DNA of 32,732 bases from Bacteroidales bacterium (GCA_017502125.1 JAFVVN010000033.1:1-32732); one strand, 5' to 3'; shown: positions 15,610-23,748, numbered from the stretch's first letter. Numbers and translations are program-made. The notes: a model not told the origin generated them from the sequence alone.

Positions 15610-15744
15610 TTGGGTGAAGTATACAACAGACTTGTCGTCCTGACTGCAACCGGAATCACACCCGAAGATCCGGAGCTGGACTCAGACTCCATGACCTCTA
15701 CTGGAGAGGACGCAATCCTGGGCAGTGAATTCAACCCTTGGTAA
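15610..15744 (+). pseudogene. Probable remnant of a small Bacteroidales peptide gene
   Basis: The 320-base gap 15455-15767 has no full gene. On the plus strand an open frame after the TGA at 15598-15600 ends at TAA 15742-15744. It reads LGEVYNRLVVLTATGITPED, then an acidic Ser/Asp/Glu-rich stretch, and ends EFNPW. This resembles the C-terminal half of the small (50-60 residue) Bacteroidales proteins with a hydrophobic core, an acidic linker and a terminal EF-x-W-type tail, recalled from general knowledge of these genomes. The expected Met-Lys-rich N-terminus is absent: a TGA interrupts the frame, and a preceding 14-codon frame from an ATG (MTEASTILLTTIFG) is in a different phase. A frameshifted relic is the simplest reading; a TTG-started 44-residue gene or chance are alternatives. 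Confidence 0.35.
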
Positions 15745-15767
15745 CCCAAATAGGAAGCGCCAAGGGT
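15734..15767. repeat. Inverted repeat, possible weak terminator
   Basis: ACCCTTGG (15734-15741) and CCAAGGGT (15760-15767) are perfect inverse complements around an 18-base loop. The repeat starts directly after the minus-strand stop at 15768. No T run follows on either strand. Confidence 0.35.
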
Positions 15768-16694
15768 CTACCATCCTCTTGCAATATTATCAGCAATCAT
15801 GCTGACCAGACGGGTGCGCGCCTCAACGCTTGCCCAGGCCACATGTGGAGCAAGGCTCATACGCTCGGGGTGCTTCATATGAAGATATGGGTGATCCAAC
15901 GGAAGAGGCTCTGTGACAAATACATCCAAGCCGGCCCCGGCAATGACACCGTTATCGACAGCCTCGGCTAAAGCCTTTTCATCCACGATTGCACCTCGTC
16001 CCATATTCACGAGAAGTGCTGTGGGCTTCATCATCGAAAGCTCCTCAGCCCCGATCAGTCCGGCAGTCCTCTCGTTGAGAGGAGCATGAATGGAGACTAT
16101 ATCTGACTCAGACAGCAGCTGACCCAACGAAAGACAAGGATAATCCTTGCAATGACCCGTGCCGGATGTGGAGAAATAACACACCTTCATGCCGAAAGCT
16201 TCCGCAATTGAAGCCACCTTGCGTCCTATATTGCCAAGACCTATGATTCCTATGGTCTTGCCTGCAAGTTCCATCCAGTTCCAGTTCGGATCCGTGAACA
16301 TGCCGCTACGGGAGTAGTCACCGGATTTCACACTATGGTCGAAATACTGAGCCCCTCCGACCAATGAAAGAATATGCATATATGTCGATTGAACGACTGA
16401 GTCCGTGGAGTATCCAGCCACATTCCTGACAGGGATAGCTTTGGATGCAGCATACTCGACATCAATATTATTGACTCCTGTGGCAGAAATACATATGAGT
16501 TTAAGACCGGGTGCGGAGTCGATAAGTTCCTTGTCCACAAGAATCTTGTTGATAATGAGCACATCAACATCCCTTACCCTTTCACGGGCCTGTTCAGGAG
16601 TGGAATTGTCATATATATTGAAATCTCCCAGTCGGGCAATCGGTTCGAATGAGACATCTCCCATTGTGGCTGCGTCTAAAAATACTATCTTCAT
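15768..16694 (-). CDS. D-2-hydroxyacid dehydrogenase (glycerate dehydrogenase / hydroxypyruvate reductase-like)
   Basis: The 308-residue cytoplasmic NAD(P)-dependent enzyme has the nucleotide-binding GLGNIGRKVA in the middle (GIIGLGNIG) and the catalytic trio of the family: Arg in LVNMGRGAIVDE, Glu in VFVTEPLPLDHP and His in LAPHVAWAS. The N-terminal substrate-binding half contains ISATGVNNID. The Asp about 17 residues after the glycine loop is absent, so cofactor preference is open. The close spacing of EP and LPLDHP resembles the glycerate dehydrogenase/hydroxypyruvate reductase branch rather than D-lactate dehydrogenase. Transcribed alone from a possible TATATTTA box (minus strand, 16718-16725), just downstream of tRNA-Leu. 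Confidence 0.87.
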   Translation of the reverse strand: MKIVFLDAATMGDVSFEPIARLGDFNIYDNSTPEQARERVRDVDVLIINKILVDKELIDSAPGLKLICISATGVNNIDVEYAASKAIPVRNVAGYSTDSVVQSTYMHILSLVGGAQYFDHSVKSGDYSRSGMFTDPNWNWMELAGKTIGIIGLGNIGRKVASIAEAFGMKVCYFSTSGTGHCKDYPCLSLGQLLSESDIVSIHAPLNERTAGLIGAEELSMMKPTALLVNMGRGAIVDEKALAEAVDNGVIAGAGLDVFVTEPLPLDHPYLHMKHPERMSLAPHVAWASVEARTRLVSMIADNIARGW

Positions 16695-16741
16695 ATGATC
16701 AGAAACTGTTTATCCGGTAAATATAGGAAATATGCAGATAC

Positions 16742-16771
16742 AAAAAAAGCCCAACCATTAAAGGATGAGCT
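16742..16771 (-). terminator. Terminator of tRNA-Leu
   Basis: On the minus strand AGCTCATCC pairs with GGTTGGGCT with one mismatch and one G-T pair around a six-base loop, followed by seven T (complement of 16742-16748). Confidence 0.8.
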
Positions 16772-16779
16772 TTAAAGTG

Positions 16780-16860
16780 TGCCCGAGATAGGAGTCGAAC
16801 CTACACGCCGTGAAGCACTCGCACCTGAAACGAGCGTGTCTACCATTTCACCACTCGGGC
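16780..16860 (-). tRNA. tRNA-Leu (anticodon CAG)
   Basis: The minus strand gives an 81-base class II tRNA. The acceptor stem is GCCCGAG with CTCGGGC (16854-16860 with 16781-16787), the D arm contains GTGGTGAAATGGTAGACAC, the anticodon loop is TTCAGGT (anticodon CAG), there is a long variable arm, and the T arm contains GGTTCGACTCC. Discriminator A is at 16780. The 3' CCA is not encoded (CAC follows), unlike the tRNA-Asn in this window, so it must be added after transcription. Confidence 0.96.
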
Positions 16861-16875
16861 GTCAGAATTGTCCTG

Positions 16876-16905
16876 CAAAGATACAAATTCTTTTTTATAT
16901 TACAA
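16876..16905 (-). promoter_or_regulatory. Consensus promoter of tRNA-Leu
   Basis: On the minus strand TTG (16903-16905), a 19-base spacer and TATCTTTG (16876-16883) match the consensus perfectly. The -33 element lies inside the last codons of the fimbrial anchor gene, which stops at 16895. Confidence 0.75.
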
Positions 16906-17683
16906 TATCAAAGAAGAATTCTTCATCCCATCCTGCCACAGTCAGAGAAACAGTCGTATGGACGAGATCTATAGTTATAAGAAGATCACGCAGATCAGGT
17001 GCATTCCAGTCATAACCTGTCGCTTCAATATAATCAGAAAGAGGAAATGACTTCAATCTGCCATTCCTGTCTTCCACATCGAGTACCAGGCCCCCACCGC
17101 TCTGGCGTGGCAACACAACCCGTGACAAGGCACTGATCTCGACTCCTTCCCTACCTGCTACCGCAGCAAACTCTCCCTCAACCGGATTTCCATACCGGTC
17201 ATATCCACATACATTACCGCGGATTTTAAGTTTCATGCCTTCCCCAGACCCATTTTTGAAGTTCAGATCCACGACACAATGATTTTTCTTCATCATCAAG
17301 GTATCATATACAATCTCAGCATCTGCATCAATATCAGATATATGTGTGTAGACTTCCGGACAGGAACGCCCCAATGGGATGACCAGTCCGTCATGACCGG
17401 TCATCCCTTCTCCCCCACACCAAGCCACAAGCCGCAATGAAACCCTTGGAACCTCAATCACGAAATCCTCCCTAAAGGATGCTGAATCCACCCTTGCCGA
17501 ATACACACGATTCGAATCAGCCATTATCATCAGGTCCAACGAATCCCCGGAATCGAGATGCACACGACTCATATCGAGCATCAGTCTGCTAGGGCATTCA
17601 CTCCTATTCTCCTTGATGCTGCATCCGTTTACAGCCATTATACACATGGCAGACAGCATAATCCAAAATTTCATCAGTCTCAT
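16895..17683 (-). CDS. FimB/Mfa2-type fimbrial anchor lipoprotein
   Basis: The 262-residue lipoprotein has a signal peptide ending in VNGC. It continues CSIKENRSECPSRLMLDM, the typical start of mature Mfa2/FimB-family proteins (Cys, then a short charged segment with a second Cys and a beta-strand). The rest is predicted all-beta, consistent with the two transthyretin-like domains of Bacteroidales fimbrial subunits. In Porphyromonas these proteins fix the fimbrial shaft in the outer membrane and set its length. The ATG at 17683 or the one at 17674 could start translation. Last gene of the five-gene fimbrial operon, 11 bases after the fimbrillin gene. Confidence 0.78.
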   Translation of the reverse strand: MRLMKFWIMLSAMCIMAVNGCSIKENRSECPSRLMLDMSRVHLDSGDSLDLMIMADSNRVYSARVDSASFREDFVIEVPRVSLRLVAWCGGEGMTGHDGLVIPLGRSCPEVYTHISDIDADAEIVYDTLMMKKNHCVVDLNFKNGSGEGMKLKIRGNVCGYDRYGNPVEGEFAAVAGREGVEISALSRVVLPRQSGGGLVLDVEDRNGRLKSFPLSDYIEATGYDWNAPDLRDLLITIDLVHTTVSLTVAGWDEEFFFDIVI

Positions 17684-17694
17684 GGCTAATCATC

Positions 17695-18684
17695 TTATAT
17701 TTCCTCCGATACGGACGCTCCTGTTTCCCAAGCCTTTACGGATATTGTAAAATCTGCCGCATATTTATCCACCTCATCGTCCGGAGTTGAAGTTCCCGGT
17801 CTTGTCACAGTAAGTTTCACATCATAAACCTTATTCTTCTCCAGTTCAGGCAGAGTGACCGGGTAATAATACAGGGTTGACCCGAGATATGCCTCGACAA
17901 CCAGTCGCGTGTGGCGCGCGGACCAGGTAGCACTGAAGGTGTCCTGATCGGACGGGTTAGGATAGCAATAGAAGGTGTTCGTGGTCTTATACGGACTGGC
18001 TGACGTCACTGCTACACTTTTCATATCATCATATATCAATGCATTCGCGTCCGCAGCCACATATTTTTGCTTATTATACCATATTGTCGGTGTATATGCT
18101 GAAAAGTATTTGGTCACTGCCGGAACGTTTATAAGATAGACCGCAGAAACCTTGAAAGCCATGTTCTGATACTGAGGTGCCTCAAAAGAGACCAGGAGTT
18201 CGGACAGGCGCACTTTGGCAACCAGTCGGCTTACAGACACCGTCACTTCCTTGTCGGCAGAAACCGTAACCGCCTGCTGCCCGGCCATTACCAGAGCTCC
18301 GCTCCCATTATCCGCCAATGAAGAAGTCCTGGCAGTCAAAGCTGACAGGGTGGTAACATCCTTTATAGCCGGTGCGTTGGCAAGTACAGCCACTGTCTTG
18401 GTACCTGCAGTACAATCAAGGACTATATCGGAGCTTGCCTGATTTACATATGATTCCAACACCCCGGCTTCATCAAAGATATAGACCTGATAATTCACGA
18501 TACGGCCTTCATCTCCGTTAGCGGTCAGTTTGGTTTCAGGCACAGGGACAACCACTGTCAGCTTGACTTTGGATAAGGTCTGTGTTTCATTGACCTCATC
18601 AAGACCATTGACATCCTGACAAGCCCATGATGCCACCATTAAGACACAGACAACAAACATTCTAAAAAACAAATCAGTCTTCAT
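17695..18684 (-). CDS. FimA/Mfa1-like fimbrillin (major fimbrial subunit)
   Basis: The 329-residue protein has a lipoprotein signal (MKTDLFFRMFVVCVLMVASWACQ, lipobox ASWAC). It then shows the P_gingi_FimA pattern: KVKLTVVVPVPE, NYQVYIFDEAGVLESYV, GTKTVAVLANAP, VTVSVSRLVAKVRL and a terminal ADFTISVKAWETGASVSEEI. In this family the N-terminal strand is removed by a protease after lipid export, and the vacated groove receives the donor strand of the next subunit. The predicted cleavage zone contains PETKLTANGDEGR, offering Lys and Arg sites. No gingipain gene lies nearby, but a putative metallopeptidase is encoded in the same operon. Identity as a fimbrillin is strong; major versus tip subunit is inferred from position next to the anchor gene. 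Confidence 0.85.
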   Translation of the reverse strand: MKTDLFFRMFVVCVLMVASWACQDVNGLDEVNETQTLSKVKLTVVVPVPETKLTANGDEGRIVNYQVYIFDEAGVLESYVNQASSDIVLDCTAGTKTVAVLANAPAIKDVTTLSALTARTSSLADNGSGALVMAGQQAVTVSADKEVTVSVSRLVAKVRLSELLVSFEAPQYQNMAFKVSAVYLINVPAVTKYFSAYTPTIWYNKQKYVAADANALIYDDMKSVAVTSASPYKTTNTFYCYPNPSDQDTFSATWSARHTRLVVEAYLGSTLYYYPVTLPELEKNKVYDVKLTVTRPGTSTPDDEVDKYAADFTISVKAWETGASVSEEI

Positions 18685-18695
18685 AATGAATAAAT

Positions 18696-20555
18696 TTAAT
18701 TGTTATTAATTAGGTCAAATAATTCCGGGTCCAGATTTGCCCGATGCTCCAATGACGGATCATAGGCTACTCCCAATTTAAAATACTTCAAGGCCTCTTC
18801 CTTCACTCCCAATCTTGACAGCACGACAGCCTTGAGATAGCACACACGGGAATCGTTGTCATTCAATTCCTTCAGAACATCCAATGCAGAGTGGTTATAA
18901 TCTGCAGACATGAATGCCAGTGCTGAGTTATAATCCCTGTAGGGTCTGAGGAGAGCTACAGCCTTTTTATAGTCAAGTTCTCTCAATGCGGTCACCCCAG
19001 CCATATAGACAGAGTCAATTTCCATCGTATGCACCGTATCCTTGACCATCCCCACCCTATGCAGATAAAAATCAAAACTTACACTCCTCAGTTTCGGATA
19101 GATCTTCTCACGCAGATATCTGTATTGAGGAAGACCGGCAAGCTTTCTCTCTGCCTCGTCAGGGTCATCCATATCTTCAACTATTCTCATGATCCGTCTT
19201 CTCTCCGCCAAAGACATGACAGTATCATTCCGGACCAGTCTGGAGAACTGCTCCCAATTCTCCGGCACCGTGGAAGTCATCAGACTGTCCCTCCATTCCT
19301 TCGGAACAAAGTCCACAATATAGTCTCTCACCGCTTCTGCTCTTTGAGAAGAAAGCCTGCGGTTCAGAGTCAAGGATCCCTCAGGTGAACAGGAAGCGAC
19401 AATAATCAGCGAATCCAGAGCATATTCATGTCGCGAGGCCACATCAGCCACGCATTTTCGGATTCTTGCCAGTTCGGCAGCATTGCAGGACAAGCTGGTA
19501 TCCACTTCCGCACTCCCCTGTCTGAAATCCAGAAATGCCTTAGTGTTGTCATAGGCCACCCGTTCAAGAATCTGCATCCTGTACCTTGGCGTGCAATCTG
19601 CCAGAGTCGAAAGAGAACTTATATAAAAGGTGAGGTCCTCAGGAGGTGGAAGAGAGGCCATCAATCTGCCATTTTCATATAATCCCCCTTCCATGCTCAC
19701 TATTACCTTCTTAAGATGAGGACGACTTCTGAAGGTGTGCGTATACTTGTAGACAAAGTCTCCTGACTCTGTATTAAGAACCGTATCCAACCTTATTCCC
19801 TCACGGACAATAGGGTCCTTCACATAGCGGGAAAACATAGCTGACTTCCTGTCTTTACGTCTTTCATTCAAGTTCTTACGTAGCTTCATCGTGTAATGCC
19901 GCAAGGCCTCAGTCTGAGTCGTTCCGAACAGATTCTCCCCTTCTGGATCTGACACATAGGATGAGTCTGTCTTCATGGCATATGTGTCGGGAAAGTGCCG
20001 TTTCAGAAAGATGTCAAGCTGTTTTTCCCGTATAAAAGATGTCGAATCTGTTATTATCGTAGAGATGAAACGCCTGTAGCGTTCATAGCCGCGCAGCTGT
20101 CCTTCCCTGTATTCCTTTCCCGTAATATAGAGCGGGTCCATAGGAAGCACTTCGTCCATAAGAGACATCCGCGGTCTCAACTTAAGCTGCCAACGTGAGT
20201 CCGACATCACGGCAGGAACGCTCACATCGAAACTTATGGAGACATATCCCAGACGTTCAGCCACATTCCTGAATCTGGCAGTGACTGTAGATGCACAAAT
20301 GACATCCGTCGCCACCATCTCACCAGTTTCCGTATCCCTTATAGCATTCATTATGAAGGGTTCATCTGCCAGACTGTTCCTGATGCTGTCCACCACAACA
20401 TCCCCGACAGGCTGATCATCCAAAGGCTTTTCATCCGCCACATTCATCGACATCCCCACCGTTCCGTTTCTGATGCTTTCCAATCTCCTGACAGGAGAAC
20501 AGGCGACAGCAAAGAAAATGGCGGTCAACACAATACATTTCCATTCAGAACACAT
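18696..20555 (-). CDS. OmpA-domain / TPR lipoprotein of the fimbrial operon
   Basis: The protein has 619 residues from ATG 20555 (a TTG two codons earlier is possible). It has a lipoprotein signal ending in FAVAC. Residues about 340-430 form an OmpA-like peptidoglycan-binding domain: AFLDFRQGSAEVD, then NAAELARI, IIVASCSPEGSLTLNRRLS, then SQRAEAVRDYI. The last 120 residues are helical repeats of TPR type (ALRELDYKKAVALLRPYRDY, VKEEALKYFKLGVAYDP). The N-terminal 330 residues are not recognised. Proteins with this OmpA-plus-TPR layout accompany DUF3575 proteins in Bacteroidales fimbrial loci and probably support assembly at the cell wall and outer membrane. It overlaps the DUF3575 gene by 11 bases and precedes the fimbrillin by 11. 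Confidence 0.8.
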   Translation of the reverse strand: MCSEWKCIVLTAIFFAVACSPVRRLESIRNGTVGMSMNVADEKPLDDQPVGDVVVDSIRNSLADEPFIMNAIRDTETGEMVATDVICASTVTARFRNVAERLGYVSISFDVSVPAVMSDSRWQLKLRPRMSLMDEVLPMDPLYITGKEYREGQLRGYERYRRFISTIITDSTSFIREKQLDIFLKRHFPDTYAMKTDSSYVSDPEGENLFGTTQTEALRHYTMKLRKNLNERRKDRKSAMFSRYVKDPIVREGIRLDTVLNTESGDFVYKYTHTFRSRPHLKKVIVSMEGGLYENGRLMASLPPPEDLTFYISSLSTLADCTPRYRMQILERVAYDNTKAFLDFRQGSAEVDTSLSCNAAELARIRKCVADVASRHEYALDSLIIVASCSPEGSLTLNRRLSSQRAEAVRDYIVDFVPKEWRDSLMTSTVPENWEQFSRLVRNDTVMSLAERRRIMRIVEDMDDPDEAERKLAGLPQYRYLREKIYPKLRSVSFDFYLHRVGMVKDTVHTMEIDSVYMAGVTALRELDYKKAVALLRPYRDYNSALAFMSADYNHSALDVLKELNDNDSRVCYLKAVVLSRLGVKEEALKYFKLGVAYDPSLEHRANLDPELFDLINNN

Positions 20556-21108
20556 ATACAATAGATATCATCAAATCATCAGGTCGGACAAAATATTCCT
20601 GCCCCTGATCCGTTACAACTCCACATGCAGGGCACGAATACCTGGTGTACCATGACATTCCTCCCCAGAACCCGAGACCAAATTCCATATTCAGATGAGG
20701 AGCCAACATATGGGTATAACCGAGATAAAGGCCCGCACCCACCCTGTCTCCTTCCTCCGTCTCTCTGTCTCCAAGTCCGCCGGCATTATATTCCTGATAT
20801 CTTGCCTTACCGGCAAACCACCATCCGGACCATGTATGCCACAACCACCAGCGTGCTCCCAGGGCATAGGACTGCTGACGATACTGAAACTGCCTGTCCG
20901 GATCTCCTTCACGGAAGGTGAAAGGATTATAACGGGCTCCGGCCGTGACACTCCAATGCCTTGAAGCCGCGTATGAAGCATCCATATTCAGAGTTCCAAG
21001 ACGAGCATAATCCAGAAGATTCGTCGAGATGCTGAATCGTCGGGCATCAAGAGGTCCCCATAAGGTCTGCAGGAGTATCAGAGCACATGCTATACAAAAA
21101 CGTTTCAT
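20545..21108 (-). CDS. DUF3575 outer-membrane protein of the fimbrial operon
   Basis: The protein has 187 residues from ATG 21108 (preceded by an in-frame GTG). It has a signal peptide (MKRFCIACALILLQTLWGPL, then DA) and a small barrel-like body: RFSISTNLLDYARLGTLNMD, ASYAASRHWSVTAGARYNPF, YALGARWWLWHTWSGWWFAG, LNMEFGLGFWGG and a terminal strand ending in VYVF, the usual C-terminal aromatic of outer-membrane barrels. This is the DUF3575 pattern, found repeatedly beside FimA/Mfa1-type genes; a pore or assembly role has been proposed but the function is unknown. It follows the putative metallopeptidase gene by seven bases. Confidence 0.82.
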   Translation of the reverse strand: MKRFCIACALILLQTLWGPLDARRFSISTNLLDYARLGTLNMDASYAASRHWSVTAGARYNPFTFREGDPDRQFQYRQQSYALGARWWLWHTWSGWWFAGKARYQEYNAGGLGDRETEEGDRVGAGLYLGYTHMLAPHLNMEFGLGFWGGMSWYTRYSCPACGVVTDQGQEYFVRPDDLMISIVYVF

Positions 21109-21115
21109 CACCTTG

Positions 21116-22693
21116 TCAATATTTATCGAATGCTCTCTCTATCAGACTTCTCTTTGTAGGATATTCCGTAATGAGCGCCATTTCCAGACTTTTCGCAGAA
21201 GAGACCTCAGTATCCAGAACTTCAAAGATTTCTCCACATGTCACCCCTCTCGAATCAAGATATCTGAATATTTCCGGTTTGAACCAATATGAATTGCCGA
21301 AAGTAGGAAAGTCACCTCCATAACGTTTCTTATATATCAGACTTTCAAGGTAATAGGCCCACATTTCGCCGACCTCGCAATAGCCTGCATCCGATTCGGT
21401 ACCATCGCCGTACGTTATTCCACTGCTGGTTATGAAAGACTCTATTATATAACGTATATATCGGTTCCAGTAATCCTTTCCGACCTTCATGAAATGGCTC
21501 GAATGTGCAAGTTCATGCGAGGTCGATGAATATATCTCCCGATACTCATCAGCCCCTTTCACTCCAATGGTCAGGTCAGGCAGGAAGAATTTGACCAGAG
21601 AGGAGTACTCTCCAAGAAATTTCTTGAGCAAGTCATTGTCCAATACTGTTCCGTGCCGCATCATGACTGCACTGCTCGCCCTTAATGAGTGAAGGAGCCA
21701 TATCCTTAATGACGACGGAGGTGAGGCGACTTCAAGTCCGTCTGCGGCCTCGCAGCTGCAGATATAATCGTAGGCCGCGTTATTGACCACGCATCTTCTG
21801 AACAACTTGTCCTCTGAATCCTTGGTCACTGTCATATTGATTCCTGAAGGTGAAGACTTGCCCAATGTCGATATAGAGGCAGGTACCAGGACAAGATTGA
21901 AACCTATTGAAAATCCCTTCTCATTATCGAATATCAACCGATATCTTATATTTGAAGAAAAGCTCTTGTTCATCCTGAAATATCCGTCTTTGTCCGTATA
22001 GTCATCATCAAAACGGACAAAGGAATTACATGATACCTTGACACCGGACACTCCTATCGCCTGACCGCCGTTGTAATGTTCGTCAACAATGGTTATGCGT
22101 CCCTGCGGGCACGAAGAGGATTTCGACGACTTGGATTCCGGCAGCAGGAGTCCTTCGTTACCGGTCATGATGTATGCCTGTCGCTCCACTGCCTCCCAAT
22201 CGATTCCGTCTGATGCCCTCGTGGCACTGTTATCGGCGATGAAGCACTCATCAATCACTTCGTAACGTATGTCAGGAAAGGAAAAACCGGCAGGGACAAC
22301 GGTGTACTGCCACGTCATATCCTCTTCCGGGATTTCAGAATCGTGATACCAGTCACCTTCGACCATTATGGCGTAGTCCAACGGATGATCCATCAGACGG
22401 AGGCCCAAGGAGGACAAAGTATCATACTCTGCCATATCAGATGGCAGAAAACGCACATAAAGATCTGTCGTCCGGATATCCACACGATCAGCCTTGGTTG
22501 GATAGAGCGATGCCAGAGCCTTTGTAATGTTCTCAGTCTTGTAGGGGTTTTCAAGACGCTCGCCCAATACGATCTTCTCATGGGACAGTCCCCTTCCGTA
22601 ATCAAAGTCAAGATCACGTCCTGGAGAAGGTCCCTCCTTGCTGCATGCCATCATCATCAATGCCATGAGCGCCAGTTTAAATTTACCTCTCAT
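21116..22693 (-). CDS. HELAH-motif lipoprotein, putative zinc metallopeptidase, first gene of the fimbrial operon
   Basis: The protein has 525 residues from ATG 22693; the frame extends 25 codons further upstream, but the lipoprotein signal (MRGKFKLALMALMMMAC, C17) begins here. Residues about 195-280 look like a carboxypeptidase-regulatory-type beta-sandwich (GVSGVKVSCNSFVRFDDDYT, then DKDGYFRM). The C-terminal third carries STSHELAHSSHF with HELAH at 393-397 and, about 45 residues later, CEVGEMWAYYLES, which could supply the glutamate zinc ligand of a gluzincin-like active site. I do not recognise a named family. It should sit in the outer membrane facing the periplasm or surface. Lying first in the fimbrial operon, it may process a fimbrial subunit, but that is a guess. 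Confidence 0.6.
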   Translation of the reverse strand: MRGKFKLALMALMMMACSKEGPSPGRDLDFDYGRGLSHEKIVLGERLENPYKTENITKALASLYPTKADRVDIRTTDLYVRFLPSDMAEYDTLSSLGLRLMDHPLDYAIMVEGDWYHDSEIPEEDMTWQYTVVPAGFSFPDIRYEVIDECFIADNSATRASDGIDWEAVERQAYIMTGNEGLLLPESKSSKSSSCPQGRITIVDEHYNGGQAIGVSGVKVSCNSFVRFDDDYTDKDGYFRMNKSFSSNIRYRLIFDNEKGFSIGFNLVLVPASISTLGKSSPSGINMTVTKDSEDKLFRRCVVNNAAYDYICSCEAADGLEVASPPSSLRIWLLHSLRASSAVMMRHGTVLDNDLLKKFLGEYSSLVKFFLPDLTIGVKGADEYREIYSSTSHELAHSSHFMKVGKDYWNRYIRYIIESFITSSGITYGDGTESDAGYCEVGEMWAYYLESLIYKKRYGGDFPTFGNSYWFKPEIFRYLDSRGVTCGEIFEVLDTEVSSAKSLEMALITEYPTKRSLIERAFDKY

Positions 22694-22716
22694 AACTTTA
22701 ATTTTAATTACGGAGG

Positions 22717-22724
22717 CAAAGTTC
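22717..22724 (-). promoter_or_regulatory. Possible -7 box of the fimbrial operon
   Basis: The minus strand reads GAACTTTG, one base from TAnnTTTG, 23 bases before the ATG at 22693. The -33 position falls inside the inverted repeat 22730-22764, which has no TTG, so the promoter may need an activator. Confidence 0.35.
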
Positions 22725-22729
22725 CAGAG

Positions 22730-22764
22730 AATTATCCGTATACCGAAAAAGTACACGGATAATT
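22730..22764. repeat. Inverted repeat upstream of the fimbrial operon (operator-like)
   Basis: AATTATCCGT (22730-22739) and ACGGATAATT (22755-22764) are perfect 10-bp inverse complements 15 bases apart. The symmetry continues inward for about three more pairs apart from one mismatch. It covers the spacer and -33 region of the predicted fimbrial promoter, as a regulator site would. Confidence 0.5.
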
Positions 22765-22765
22765 T

Positions 22766-22801
22766 CAAAAATCGCCCTCAGACACACGTCCAAGGGCGAT
22801 T
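22766..22801 (-). terminator. Terminator of the ftsY-deoC operon
   Basis: AATCGCCCT (22770-22778) pairs perfectly with AGGGCGATT (22793-22801). On the minus strand the stem runs into T-rich sequence (complement of 22767-22771). It lies 46 bases after the deoC stop codon. Confidence 0.75.
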
Positions 22802-22846
22802 AAGCACTAAAAATTTATTGAAAAACCTTAGGTTTTCGGATAAATT

Positions 22847-23737
22847 TTAGAAGAAAGAGACTGTTTTCTGCTCTACTGCCGAAAGAAGGCTGTTGGCAAC
22901 TCGGCTCACTCCGAAGCGGAAGAGTTCCTTGTTAAGCCACTCCTTTCCGAGAATTGTCGATACTATGGAATAATATGACAGCGCGTCAGCTGCCAGGGAT
23001 ATTCCTCCAGCTGGCTTGAAACCTATCTTCTTTCCTGTCTTCTCATAATACTTGGCGATACACTCGCACATGACATAAGCCGATGCCGGGGTTGCATTTA
23101 CATCCACCTTTCCTGTAGAAGTCTTGATGAAGTCAGCTCCCGCCTCCATTGCAAGGAAGGAGGCATTTGCAATCGCTTCAGGAGTACGGAGAAGACCGGT
23201 CTCAAGAATGACCTTGAGATGAACCGTACGTCCCTGAGCCTCTGCCACGGCATCAATACACTTCCTCACCTGTCGGATTTCCTCAGCTGCTGCCTCGTAA
23301 TCTCCTGCAAGGAAAGCATTTAATGCCAGGACTATATCCACCTCGTCGGCACCCTGAGCCACTGCCATTTCACATTCCTTCAGTTTGACCTCAAGGAAGC
23401 TCTGAGATGATGGGAAGCATGCAGAAACGACCGTAATATTGAAATCGCACTTTCTGGCGTCCTTCACGACAGCCGCAAAGTTAGGATACACGCATATGGA
23501 AGCCGGAAGCGGCCATTCAGGATAAGACTCCTGGAACAAATTCACCTTAGAAACCAGTTTGGTCACGGAGGCAGGTGTGTCATCTGTCTTCAGTGTAGTG
23601 AGGTCCATCATCGAAAAGCACTCCTTATAGACATGCTCAGAAGCAATATTGTCAAGGTTTGCCGCGATGAGTTCAAGAGCCCTGCTCATGGCCTCCTGAT
23701 CTGGCGCATAGCCATACTTTGTAAGAAAATCTGTCAT
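22847..23737 (-). CDS. deoC: Deoxyribose-phosphate aldolase
   Basis: This 296-residue cytoplasmic TIM-barrel class I aldolase splits 2-deoxyribose 5-phosphate into glyceraldehyde 3-phosphate and acetaldehyde. Visible signatures are VTVVSACFPSS-like NITVVSACFPSS, ADEVDIVLALNAFLAGDY, LKVILETGLL, DFIKTSTGKVDVNATP (the Schiff-base lysine is in FIKTSTGK) and IGFKPAGGISLAADAL (the second active-site lysine). It is longer than the about 250-residue E. coli-like forms at the N-terminus, as is common for this branch. Last gene of the seven-gene operon, 11 bases after dtd, with a terminator following. Confidence 0.95.
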   Translation of the reverse strand: MTDFLTKYGYAPDQEAMSRALELIAANLDNIASEHVYKECFSMMDLTTLKTDDTPASVTKLVSKVNLFQESYPEWPLPASICVYPNFAAVVKDARKCDFNITVVSACFPSSQSFLEVKLKECEMAVAQGADEVDIVLALNAFLAGDYEAAAEEIRQVRKCIDAVAEAQGRTVHLKVILETGLLRTPEAIANASFLAMEAGADFIKTSTGKVDVNATPASAYVMCECIAKYYEKTGKKIGFKPAGGISLAADALSYYSIVSTILGKEWLNKELFRFGVSRVANSLLSAVEQKTVSFF

Positions 23738-23748
23738 ATTAATGATAT

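Noticed and set aside
16780-16860. tRNA gene as an integration site for a mobile element
   Set aside because: No integrase, no direct repeat of the tRNA end and ordinary genes on both sides.
22730-22764. Inverted repeat as the end of a phase-variable invertible promoter
   Set aside because: The two arms are only 15 bases apart, too close to flank an invertible segment, no second distant copy was noticed and no recombinase gene is nearby.
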